Shown here in pieces: positions 1 to 5,847 of a DNA stretch of 8,379 nucleotides (the first letter of the stretch is position 1; each line of letters opens with the position of its first letter). A program made the translations under genes and the position numbers. The stretch spans positions 1 to 8,379 of the forward strand of contig JALSGY010000498.1 of the NCBI GenBank assembly GCA_026982515.1, in the 5' to 3' direction. The notes below the pieces were generated by a model. The model was not told where the DNA came from, made no database searches, and saw only the letters and a list, made by a program, of their open reading frames with translations. The DNA is from Paracoccaceae bacterium. GTDB taxonomy: Bacteria > Pseudomonadota > Alphaproteobacteria > Rhodobacterales > Rhodobacteraceae.

Positions 1-1005
1 TCGATCATCGTGAAGGACCAGGGCACGATCTTCCTTGCCGGGCCGCCGCTGGTCCGGGCCGCTACCGGCGAGGTGGTCTCGGCCGAGGATCTGGGCGGGG
101 GCGACGTGCACACGCGCCTTTCCGGGGTGGCCGACTACCTGGCCGAGGATGATGCCCATGCGCTGGCGCTGGCCCGCCAGGCGGTGGCGGGGCTCAACCG
201 CGCGCGGCCCGATACCGTGCAGTGGCAAAGCCCGGAAGATCCGGCCCATGACCCCGAAGAACTGCTGGAGGTGGTGCCGGCCGACTTGCGCAGGCCCTAT
301 GACGTGCGCGAGGTGATCGCGCGCATCGTGGACGGCTCGCGCCTTGACGAGTTCAAGGCCCGTTTCGGCGAAACCCTGGTGACGGGATTCGCCCATGTGC
401 AGGGCTGCCCGGTGGGTATCGTCGCCAACAACGGGGTGTTGTTTTCCGAAAGCGCCCAGAAGGGGGCGCATTTCGTGGAACTGTGCAGCCAGCGTCGCAT
501 CCCGCTGATCTTTCTGCAGAACATCACCGGCTTCATGGTCGGGAAGAAATACGAAAACGAGGGAATCGCTCGCCATGGCGCCAAGATGGTGACAGCGGTC
601 GCCACCACCGCGGTGCCGAAGATCACCATGATCATCGGCGGCTCCTTCGGGGCCGGCAACTACGGCATGGCGGGGCGCGCCTATTCTCCCCGCTTCCTGT
701 GGACATGGCCCAATTCGCGCATCGCGGTGATGGGCGGCGAGCAGGCGGCGGGGGTGCTGGCCACGGTGAAACGGGACGCCATCGAACGTGCCGGCGGCAG
801 CTGGTCGGCTGAAGAAGAGGCCGAGTTCAAGCGCCCGACCATGGAGATGTTCGAGCGCCAGTCCCACCCGCTCTATGCTTCGGCCCGGCTGTGGGACGAC
901 GGCGTCATCGATCCGCGCAAGAGCCGCGAGGTGCTCGCGCTCTCCTTGCGCGCGGCCCTCAACGCACCGATCGGGGAGACGCGTTTTGGCCTCTTTCGCA
1001 TGTGA
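1..1005 (+). CDS. mccB: Methylcrotonyl-CoA carboxylase, carboxyltransferase (beta) subunit, 5'-partial
   Basis: This subunit transfers the carboxyl group from carboxybiotin to 3-methylcrotonyl-CoA, giving 3-methylglutaconyl-CoA, the fourth step of leucine breakdown in the cytosol. The reading frame is already open at base 1 (SIIVKDQGTIFLAGPPLV), so the true start lies upstream; the GTG at 10 is internal. The window holds 334 codons; family members are about 530-540 residues, so roughly 200 N-terminal residues are missing. The fragment shows the end of the N-terminal crotonase-like half (GPPLVRAATGEVV, then a GGGDVHTRLSGVADYLAEDD block) and the whole C-terminal half, including GSFGAGNYGMAGRAYSPRFL and the following WPNSRIAVMGGEQAAGVLA, which are characteristic of MCC beta rather than propionyl-CoA carboxylase beta. 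It ends in TGA 49 nt before the partner alpha subunit. Geranyl-CoA carboxylase beta is the main alternative, but the neighbouring lyase and hydratase favour leucine degradation. Confidence 0.95.
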   Translation, partial: SIIVKDQGTIFLAGPPLVRAATGEVVSAEDLGGGDVHTRLSGVADYLAEDDAHALALARQAVAGLNRARPDTVQWQSPEDPAHDPEELLEVVPADLRRPYDVREVIARIVDGSRLDEFKARFGETLVTGFAHVQGCPVGIVANNGVLFSESAQKGAHFVELCSQRRIPLIFLQNITGFMVGKKYENEGIARHGAKMVTAVATTAVPKITMIIGGSFGAGNYGMAGRAYSPRFLWTWPNSRIAVMGGEQAAGVLATVKRDAIERAGGSWSAEEEAEFKRPTMEMFERQSHPLYASARLWDDGVIDPRKSREVLALSLRAALNAPIGETRFGLFRM

Positions 1006-1009
1006 TTCC

Positions 1010-1043
1010 ATGCCTCCGGCGGGAGTATTTCTGGCAAGATGAA
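1010..1043 (+). repeat. Candidate Rhodobacterales-type short interspersed intergenic element
   Basis: The spacer between the two MCC genes contains ATGCCTCCGGCGGGAGTATT, then TCTGGCAAGATGAAG. From memory, strings of the form CCTCCGGCGGG-(A/G)TATTT followed by GG-A-AGATGAAG recur in Rhodobacterales intergenic regions, often just after stop codons; I could not verify this. Only one copy is in this window. It contains a short stem (CTCC-GGCG-GGAG). The in-frame ATG at 1039 lies inside it, which is one reason to place the downstream gene's start later, at 1054. Confidence 0.4.
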
Positions 1044-1050
1044 GGGCGGA
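1044..1050 (+). promoter_or_regulatory. Ribosome-binding site of the MCC alpha gene
   Basis: The sequence GGGCGGA lies 3 nt before the ATG at 1054. The match to the anti-SD is imperfect and the spacing is short, but nothing comparable precedes the upstream in-frame ATG at 1039. This supports the start at 1054. Confidence 0.45.
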
Positions 1051-1053
1051 GCC

Positions 1054-2994
1054 ATGTTCGGAAAAATCCTCATAGCCAACCGCGGCGAAATCGCCTGCCG
1101 GGTGATCGACACCGCCCGCCGGCTGGGCGTGCGCACCGTGGCGGTGTTCTCCGATGCCGACCGCGAGGCGCGCCACGTGGCGATGGCCGACGAGGCGGTG
1201 CATATCGGTGCCGCCGCCCCGGCTGAAAGCTATCTGAACATGGAGGCCATCCTCGACGCCGCGCACCGGACCGGGGCACAGGCCGTACACCCCGGCTACG
1301 GATTTCTCTCCGAGAATGCCGAATTCGTGGAGGCCTGCGAGGCGGCGGGGGTGGTTTTCATCGGCCCTTCGGCGCAGGCTATCCGGGCGATGGGGCTGAA
1401 GGATGCCGCCAAGGCGCTGATGGAACGTGCGGGCGTGCCGGTGGTGCCGGGCTATCACGGGGAAAACCAGGACCCCGAGCACCTGGCCGGGGCGGCCGAT
1501 GCCATTGGATGGCCGGTGCTGATCAAGGCGGTGGCCGGCGGCGGCGGCAAGGGGATGCGGCTGGTTGAGGGGCCCGTGGATTTCTTCGAGGCCCTGGAAG
1601 GGGCGCGCGCCGAGGCGCGGGGCGCTTTCGGCAATGATGCGGTTCTGATCGAGAAATTCGTTGAAAAACCGAGGCATGTGGAGATCCAGGTTTTCGGCGA
1701 CGGCGAGAATGCGGTGCATCTTTTCGAGCGCGACTGTTCCTTGCAGCGCCGCCACCAGAAGGTGATCGAAGAGGCTCCGGCCCCGGGCATGAGCGCCGAG
1801 ATGCGTGCCGCCATGGGCGAGGCGGCGGTGCGCGCGGCGCGCGCCATCGGCTATCGCGGCGCCGGAACGGTGGAGTTCATCGTCGATGCCTCGGAGGAGC
1901 TGCGGCCCGACCGTTTCTGGTTCATGGAGATGAACACCCGCCTGCAGGTGGAGCATCCGGTGACCGAGGCCGTAACCGGCGTCGATCTGGTGGAATGGCA
2001 GCTTCGGGTGGCGGCGGGCGAGCCGCTGCCGCTGACGCAGGACGATCTGCGTCTCGACGGCCATGCCTTCGAGGCGCGGCTCTATGCCGAGGACGTGTCC
2101 AAGGGGTTCCTGCCGGCCACGGGGCGCCTGTCACATCTGCGCTTCCCCGATGGGGTGCGCGCCGATACGGGAGTGCGCGCCGGTGATGAGATTTCGCCCT
2201 TCTACGACCCGATGATCGCCAAGATCATCGTTCACGGACCCACACGTGAAATTGCACTATTGAGACTTCGAAAGGCAATTTCAGAAACCGAAGTGGCTGG
2301 AACTATCACAAATCTGACATTTCTGCGAAAACTCGCAGAAAATCGGGAACTTGCTCGCGGTGAAGTGGACACCAGCCTGATCGGCCGTTTTCTCGACGAT
2401 CTCTCGCAGTCATCGCCGCCGCCGGTGGAGATCTGCGCGCTTGCGGCCCTGGCTGCTGCGGGGCTGAACGAGGCGCCCGCGCCGCAGGCAGGCTTTGCGC
2501 TCTGGTCGCCCTTGCGCCACCGCATCGTGCTGCGCCATGGGGAGGAGACCGTGGAGGCGGTTCTGAGCCTTCCTGCGCCGATGCGTGCGCGGGTCGAACT
2601 GGCCGGCGGAGAGGTGGATCTGATCTGGGCCGAGGGCGGCTGGCAGCCCGACGGGCGGCGCGAGAAGGCACGCGCGGTGGTGCTCGGCCGCCGGGTGGCC
2701 GTCTTTGCCGGTCAGGGCTGGGAGTTCGAGATTGTCGATCCTCTGGAACGCGGGGCGGATGCGGCGGCGGGCGGCAATGTGATCGAGGCGCCGATGCCGG
2801 GGCTGGTCAAGGCGGTGCTCGTCGAACCGGGGCAACAGGTGAGCGCCGGGCAGCGGCTGGCGATTCTCGAGGCGATGAAGATGGAGCACACGCTTGGCGC
2901 GCCGCGTGACGGCCGGATCGGCGAGGTTCTGGTGACCGAGGGCAGCCAGATCGAGGCCGGAGCCGTGATGATCGAGCTGGAGGACGAGGAATGA
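1054..2994 (+). CDS. mccA: Methylcrotonyl-CoA carboxylase, biotin-containing (alpha) subunit
   Basis: This subunit carboxylates its own biotin using ATP and bicarbonate and presents it to the beta subunit. With the start at 1054 it has 646 residues, normal for the family, and begins MFGKILIANRGEIACRVI, the standard biotin carboxylase start; the in-frame ATG at 1039 would add MKGGA, which is unlike homologues. The ATP-grasp glycine loop AGGGGKGM is at 161-168. HQKVIEEAP is at 234-242, with catalytic Lys236. EMNTRLQVEH is at 292-301, with the Glu, Asn and Arg of the active site. A linking (BT) domain follows, and the C-terminal biotinyl domain has EAMKMEH at 606-612, with Lys609 as the biotinylated residue. 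The stop overlaps the next gene's ATG (ATGA). An unusual AT-rich patch with two inverted repeats lies inside the gene at 2247-2350. Propionyl- or geranyl-CoA carboxylase alpha are alternatives, less likely in this context. Confidence 0.95.
   Translation: MFGKILIANRGEIACRVIDTARRLGVRTVAVFSDADREARHVAMADEAVHIGAAAPAESYLNMEAILDAAHRTGAQAVHPGYGFLSENAEFVEACEAAGVVFIGPSAQAIRAMGLKDAAKALMERAGVPVVPGYHGENQDPEHLAGAADAIGWPVLIKAVAGGGGKGMRLVEGPVDFFEALEGARAEARGAFGNDAVLIEKFVEKPRHVEIQVFGDGENAVHLFERDCSLQRRHQKVIEEAPAPGMSAEMRAAMGEAAVRAARAIGYRGAGTVEFIVDASEELRPDRFWFMEMNTRLQVEHPVTEAVTGVDLVEWQLRVAAGEPLPLTQDDLRLDGHAFEARLYAEDVSKGFLPATGRLSHLRFPDGVRADTGVRAGDEISPFYDPMIAKIIVHGPTREIALLRLRKAISETEVAGTITNLTFLRKLAENRELARGEVDTSLIGRFLDDLSQSSPPPVEICALAALAAAGLNEAPAPQAGFALWSPLRHRIVLRHGEETVEAVLSLPAPMRARVELAGGEVDLIWAEGGWQPDGRREKARAVVLGRRVAVFAGQGWEFEIVDPLERGADAAAGGNVIEAPMPGLVKAVLVEPGQQVSAGQRLAILEAMKMEHTLGAPRDGRIGEVLVTEGSQIEAGAVMIELEDEE
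2247..2283 (+). repeat. Perfect 9-bp inverted repeat inside mccA (first of two)
   Basis: TGAAATTGC (2247-2255) is the exact reverse complement of GCAATTTCA (2275-2283), with a 19-nt loop. It lies in a patch of about 42% GC inside a gene that is otherwise clearly GC-rich. Function is unknown. The protein encoded here (REIALLRLRKAISETEVAGT) aligns in style and length with other MCC alpha subunits, so this is not an insertion. Confidence 0.6.
2320..2341 (+). repeat. Perfect 9-bp inverted repeat inside mccA (second of two)
   Basis: TTTCTGCGA (2320-2328) and TCGCAGAAA (2333-2341) are exact reverse complements around a 4-nt loop AAAC, which would make a compact RNA hairpin. No T-run follows on the + strand, so it does not look like an intrinsic terminator. 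It codes for part of TFLRKLAEN, a region with recognisable equivalents in homologous proteins. Confidence 0.65.
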
Positions 2995-3647
2995 TCCGCC
3001 TGCATCATTGTGCCCAGGCGCGCTCTTTCCGTACGCTCTGGCTGATGAAGGAAATGGGGCTGGAGTTCGAGATCGTCCACCGCTCCTTCTTTACCAACGA
3101 ATTGAGATCGGAGGAATTTCTGTCGCTCTCCCCGGCCGGCCGGGTGCCGGCGCTGGAGATCGACGGCCGGGTCCTGTTCGAATCCGGGGCGATCACCGAA
3201 TACCTGTGCGAAACCCGTCCCAACACGCTTTATCGCCCGCCGGGCGATGCCGAGCGCCCCGACTGGCTGGAATGGCTGCATTTCGCCGAGACCATTGGCC
3301 AGCACCTTGCAGCCCTGACCCAGCAGCACATCGTGCTTTACGAGGATCACATGCGCTCGCCGGTGATCATGAAGCTCGAGGCGCGGCGGCTGGAGAAGGT
3401 GCTCGAGGTGGTGGAGCGGGTGGTGGCGCAGCATGATTACCTGCTGCCCAGCGGCTTTTCGGCAGTGGATACCAACGTGGGCTACGGGGTGCTGACCGCA
3501 CGCCGTTTCGTGCCGCTCGAGGTGTTGCCCAACGTGAAATCCTACCTTGACCGGCTGATGGCACGGCCGGCTTTCAAGGCCGCGATGGCCGAGGACGGCG
3601 AGCCGGAAATCTATACCCGAACCTTCTACGAGGTGCCCGATGTTTGA
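2991..3647 (+). CDS. Glutathione S-transferase family protein embedded in the leucine operon
   Basis: This is a 218-residue cytosolic protein with the two-domain GST layout. The N-terminal thioredoxin-like domain (about 1-80) starts MIRLHHCAQARSFRTLWLMK. It contains the cis-proline segment GRVPALEIDG (Pro53) and the ES pair that normally holds the gamma-glutamyl group of glutathione (Glu64-Ser65). The helical C-terminal domain covers about 90-215. Ser12 in the ARSFR stretch sits where related GSTs have their catalytic Ser/Cys, but I cannot fix the class, and Cys7 is another candidate. The start ATG overlaps the mccA stop by 4 nt and the gene's end overlaps the lyase by 8 nt, so translation is probably coupled to the pathway genes. 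The substrate is unknown. Plausible roles are handling glutathione adducts or thioesters of the alpha,beta-unsaturated CoA intermediates, but that is inference from position only. Confidence 0.88.
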   Translation: MIRLHHCAQARSFRTLWLMKEMGLEFEIVHRSFFTNELRSEEFLSLSPAGRVPALEIDGRVLFESGAITEYLCETRPNTLYRPPGDAERPDWLEWLHFAETIGQHLAALTQQHIVLYEDHMRSPVIMKLEARRLEKVLEVVERVVAQHDYLLPSGFSAVDTNVGYGVLTARRFVPLEVLPNVKSYLDRLMARPAFKAAMAEDGEPEIYTRTFYEVPDV

Positions 3648-4500
3648 GCGGGCGGAAATCTTCGAAGTCGGCCCGCGCGACGGGTTGCAGAACGAAAAAC
3701 GGATCATTCCGACGGCGCGCAAGATCGCCCTTGTCGATGCGCTCTCGAAGGCCGGTTTCCGCCGCATCGAGGTGGCCAGTTTCGTCAGCCCCAGATGGGT
3801 GCCGCAAATGGCCGACAGCGCCGAGGTTCTGGCCGGGATCACCCGCGCCCCGGGGGTGTCCTATGCGGCACTGACCCCGAACATGCGCGGGTTCGAGCGC
3901 GCCATGGCAGCCCGCGCCGATGAGATTGCGATCTTCGGATCGGCCTCCGAAGCTTTCAGCCGGGCGAATATAAATTGTTCGATTTCGGAAAGTCTTGAGC
4001 GGTTCAAACCGGTAATCGAGGCCGCGAAGGAGAGAAACGTGAAGGTCCGCGGCTATGTCTCTTGTGTTACCGATTGCCCCTATGACGGCCCGGTGGCCCC
4101 GAAAGAGGTGGCGCGGGTGGCGCGGGCGCTGTTCGAGATGGGCTGTTACGAGATCTCGCTGGGCGATACCATCGGGCAAGCCCGCCCCGAGACCATCCGT
4201 GCCATGCTCGAGGCGGTTCTGGTCGAGATCCCGGCCGCGAATCTGGCCGGTCACTACCATGATACTGCCGGCCGGGCGCTGGAAAACATTGGCGTGTCTC
4301 TGGAGTTGGGGGTGAGGGTGTTCGATGCCGCGGTGGGCGGCCTTGGCGGCTGCCCATATGCGCCTGGCGCGGCGGGCAACGTGGCAACCGGCGCGGTGGC
4401 CGCCTATCTGCGCGCCGAAGGGTTCGAGACCGGGCTGGACGAGGCGGCGATCGAGGCGGCGGCGGTGATGGCTCGCCAGATGCGGGCCGGGAGCGGCTGA
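3640..4500 (+). CDS. mvaB: Hydroxymethylglutaryl-CoA lyase
   Basis: The enzyme cleaves 3-hydroxy-3-methylglutaryl-CoA to acetyl-CoA and acetoacetate, the last step of leucine degradation. It has 286 residues, close to the usual bacterial size of about 285-310, and is a DRE-TIM-type metallolyase barrel. Visible landmarks are EVGPRDGLQNE near the N-terminus (Arg13, Asp14), the metal-binding HYHDT at 205-209 (His205, His207), and the lyase signature GGLGGCPYAPGAAGN at 233-247 with catalytic Cys238 and metal ligand Asn247. These match human Arg41/Asp42, His233/His235, Cys266 and Asn275 in order and spacing. The name liuE or hmgL is also used for this role. It starts inside the end of the GST gene (8-nt overlap). 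A short AT-rich stretch with rare codons lies at about 3966-4010. The specific signature makes isopropylmalate or homocitrate synthase unlikely. Confidence 0.96.
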   Translation: MFERAEIFEVGPRDGLQNEKRIIPTARKIALVDALSKAGFRRIEVASFVSPRWVPQMADSAEVLAGITRAPGVSYAALTPNMRGFERAMAARADEIAIFGSASEAFSRANINCSISESLERFKPVIEAAKERNVKVRGYVSCVTDCPYDGPVAPKEVARVARALFEMGCYEISLGDTIGQARPETIRAMLEAVLVEIPAANLAGHYHDTAGRALENIGVSLELGVRVFDAAVGGLGGCPYAPGAAGNVATGAVAAYLRAEGFETGLDEAAIEAAAVMARQMRAGSG

Positions 4501-4517
4501 AAATCCGTGGAGGAAAG

Positions 4518-5312
4518 ATGAGCAGGACAATCAGCATTGAGACCGATCTGCGCGGCGTGGCAACCCTGACGCTCGACCGCCCCGAAAAGCATAACGCCAT
4601 GTCGCAGCAGATGATCGACGAACTGGCCGAGGCAGCGCGTCGCCTGGGCAGGGATCCGGCGGTGCGGGTGGTGGTGCTCACCGGTGCCGGGCGCAGTTTC
4701 TGCGCGGGCGGCGATCTGGGCTGGATGCGCGCGCAGATGGCCGCCGACGCCACCACCCGGGCAGCCGGGGCGACGCGGCTGGCGATGATGCTCAAGGCCC
4801 TGAATGAAATGCCGAAGCCCCTGATCGGCCGGCTCCAGGGCAATGCCTTCGGCGGCGGGGTCGGGCTTGCCTGTGTCTGCGACGTGGCGCTTGCCGCCGA
4901 TAGTGCGCGTTTCGGCCTGACGGAAACCCGCCTGGGGCTGATTCCGGCAACCATCGGCCCCTACGTGCTGGCCCGGCTGGGCGAGGCCATGGCCCGGAGG
5001 GTGTTCATGTCGGCCCGTGTCTTCGATGCGGCCGAGGCCGAGCGGCTGGGCCTGATCGCCCGTGCCGTACCGAGCGAAGAACTGGATGCGGCGGTGGAAG
5101 CGGAGGTGGCGCCCTACCTGGACTGCGCCCCCGGCGCGGTGGCCGAGGCCAAGGCCCTGGCCCGCCGTCTGGGGCCGCGAATCGACGAAGCGGTGATCGC
5201 CGAGACCATCGAGGCGCTGGTGCGGCGCTGGGAATCGCCCGAGGCCGCCGAGGGAATCGCCGCCTTCTTCGACAGGCGTGCGCCGTCATGGGCGGAAAGG
5301 CGGGACGGTTGA
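4518..5312 (+). CDS. liuC: Enoyl-CoA hydratase, probable methylglutaconyl-CoA hydratase
   Basis: The likely reaction is hydration of 3-methylglutaconyl-CoA to HMG-CoA, linking the MCC carboxylase to the lyase. The protein has 264 residues and the crotonase fold: GAGRSFCAGGDLGWM at 56-70 (first oxyanion-hole segment), GNAFGGGVGLACVCD at 108-122 (second segment), and LTETRLGLIPATIGPY at 134-149. Glu136 matches the second catalytic Glu of rat enoyl-CoA hydratase (Glu164). The position of the first catalytic Glu (Glu144) holds Gly116 here; I recall bacterial LiuC proteins sharing this GGGVGL form. GGAGG at 4509-4513 is a good ribosome-binding site 4 nt before the start. It is the last gene of the operon. 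The crotonase family is broad, so substrate is assigned from context; a general enoyl-CoA hydratase is the alternative. Confidence 0.85.
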   Translation: MSRTISIETDLRGVATLTLDRPEKHNAMSQQMIDELAEAARRLGRDPAVRVVVLTGAGRSFCAGGDLGWMRAQMAADATTRAAGATRLAMMLKALNEMPKPLIGRLQGNAFGGGVGLACVCDVALAADSARFGLTETRLGLIPATIGPYVLARLGEAMARRVFMSARVFDAAEAERLGLIARAVPSEELDAAVEAEVAPYLDCAPGAVAEAKALARRLGPRIDEAVIAETIEALVRRWESPEAAEGIAAFFDRRAPSWAERRDG

Positions 5313-5352
5313 GTCAGAGGAAAAAGGCTTAACCTCAGGACGTGTGCCGTGG

Positions 5353-5372
5353 TATGCCATTGCATATTTTTT
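5353..5372 (+). terminator. Weak terminator-like hairpin after the leucine operon
   Basis: TATGC (5353-5357) pairs with GCATA (5362-5366) around a CATT loop, and six T follow directly (5367-5372). The stem is only 5 bp (two further G-U pairs possible) and AT-rich, so it would be weak. Its place 41 nt after the last leucine-operon stop and before the nuo leader is right for a terminator. Confidence 0.3.
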
Positions 5373-5394
5373 GCTGCGAATCCCGTCATCGAGG

Positions 5395-5423
5395 CCCCCC
5401 GCTCGGTTGACCCTGACGGGGGG
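5395..5423 (+). promoter_or_regulatory. GC-rich inverted repeat upstream of nuoA
   Basis: CCCCCCG (5395-5401) is the reverse complement of CGGGGGG (5417-5423), with a 15-nt loop that contains the candidate -35 hexamer TTGACC. No T-run follows, so it is not a standard terminator. It could be an operator, a DNA structure overlapping the promoter, or part of a read-through leader. Confidence 0.35.
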
Positions 5424-5433
5424 GAGGGATAAA
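5407..5433 (+). promoter_or_regulatory. Candidate sigma70-type promoter for the nuo operon
   Basis: TTGACC (5407-5412) is a near-consensus -35 box. GATAAA (5428-5433) is the best nearby -10 candidate, four of six matches to TATAAT, with a shorter than ideal 15-nt spacer. Transcription would start near 5440, just before the hairpin at 5444-5458. The call rests on pattern only. Confidence 0.3.
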
Positions 5434-5443
5434 CCCGTTGCGA

Positions 5444-5458
5444 GCCCGCGCCGCGGGC
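5444..5458 (+). promoter_or_regulatory. Hairpin in the nuoA leader
   Basis: GCCCGC (5444-5449) and GCGGGC (5453-5458) form a perfect 6-bp GC stem with a 3-nt loop, 11 nt before the nuoA ribosome-binding site. If the candidate promoter is real, this hairpin would sit at the very 5' end of the nuo mRNA, a position known to protect transcripts from decay. Confidence 0.4.
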
Positions 5459-5469
5459 AATGACCTTTG

Positions 5470-5476
5470 AAAGGAG
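5470..5476 (+). promoter_or_regulatory. Strong ribosome-binding site of nuoA
   Basis: AAAGGAG is a near-perfect Shine-Dalgarno sequence 5 nt before the GTG at 5482, and it settles the start codon. It is immediately preceded by CCTTT, making CCTTTGAAAGG (5464-5474), so a small local helix could partly mask the site. Confidence 0.75.
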
Positions 5477-5481
5477 CGCAC

Positions 5482-5847
5482 GTGGAAGAGCTGCTTCGGG
5501 AATACCTGCCAATCGTCATCTTTCTCGGGATTGCCATCGCGCTGGGGGTGGTTCTGATTCTCGCCGCCGTGGTTCTGGCGGTGCGCAATCCGGATCCGGA
5601 AAAGCTGAGCGCCTATGAATGCGGTTTCAACGCCTTCGATGACGCGCGGATGAAGTTCGACGCCCGGTTCTACCTCGTGGCGATCCTGTTCATCATCTTC
5701 GATCTGGAAATCGCCTTCCTCTTTCCCTGGGCAGTGGCCTTCAAGGATGTGGGGCTGGTCGGGTTCTGGTCGATGATGGTGTTTCTCGCGGTTCTCACCG
5801 TGGGCTTCGCCTATGAATGGAAGAAGGGGGCGCTGGAATGGGATTGA
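5482..5847 (+). CDS. nuoA: NADH-quinone oxidoreductase subunit A
   Basis: This is a small membrane subunit of complex I (ND3 homologue) that packs next to the quinone site, where the peripheral arm meets the membrane arm. It has 121 residues from a GTG start with a strong ribosome-binding site; the in-frame TTG at 5467 lies in that site and is rejected. There are three membrane segments at about 10-34, 63-87 and 94-112. The loop between the first two holds YECGF (Tyr45-Phe49) with Cys47, equivalent to the ND3 loop cysteine whose exposure changes in the active/deactive transition of mitochondrial complex I. FDLE at 73-76 carries the conserved acidic pair in the second segment. It is the first gene of the nuo cluster, and its end overlaps nuoB by 10 nt. 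Confidence 0.97.
   Translation: MEELLREYLPIVIFLGIAIALGVVLILAAVVLAVRNPDPEKLSAYECGFNAFDDARMKFDARFYLVAILFIIFDLEIAFLFPWAVAFKDVGLVGFWSMMVFLAVLTVGFAYEWKKGALEWD

Larger units (their letters stand above)
5313..5481. other. Intergenic region between the leucine and nuo operons
   Basis: This is the only gap longer than 100 nt in the window. It contains no credible gene; a frame at 5278-5463 lacks a ribosome-binding site and any recognisable protein feature. It is locally AT-rich at 5355-5380 and holds the weak terminator-like hairpin, the GC-rich inverted repeat, the promoter candidate and the leader hairpin listed separately. I found no FNR/CRP-type dyad and no tRNA-like fold in it. Confidence 0.7.

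Noticed and set aside
1039..1053. Upstream in-frame ATG for mccA
   Set aside because: It falls in the intergenic element, would add MKGGA not typical of the family, and the GGGCGGA site fits the ATG at 1054.
2320..2341. Intrinsic terminator inside mccA
   Set aside because: The stem is good but no T-run follows on the + strand and no poly-T follows directly on the - strand.
2712..3842. 376-codon open frame on the - strand
   Set aside because: It spans parts of three well-supported + strand genes, is rich in Arg/His/Pro as expected from an antisense shadow of GC-biased codons, and shows no family motif.
3574..4530. 318-codon open frame on the - strand opposite the HMG-CoA lyase gene
   Set aside because: It mirrors a gene with intact catalytic signatures and has no ribosome-binding site or domain of its own.
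5278..5463. 61-codon + strand frame across the end of the hydratase gene and the intergenic region
   Set aside because: No ribosome-binding site, no hydrophobic or domain pattern, and composition typical of non-coding sequence.
5467..5481. Upstream in-frame TTG for nuoA
   Set aside because: The TTG overlaps the ribosome-binding site itself; the GTG at 5482 gives the conserved NuoA start.
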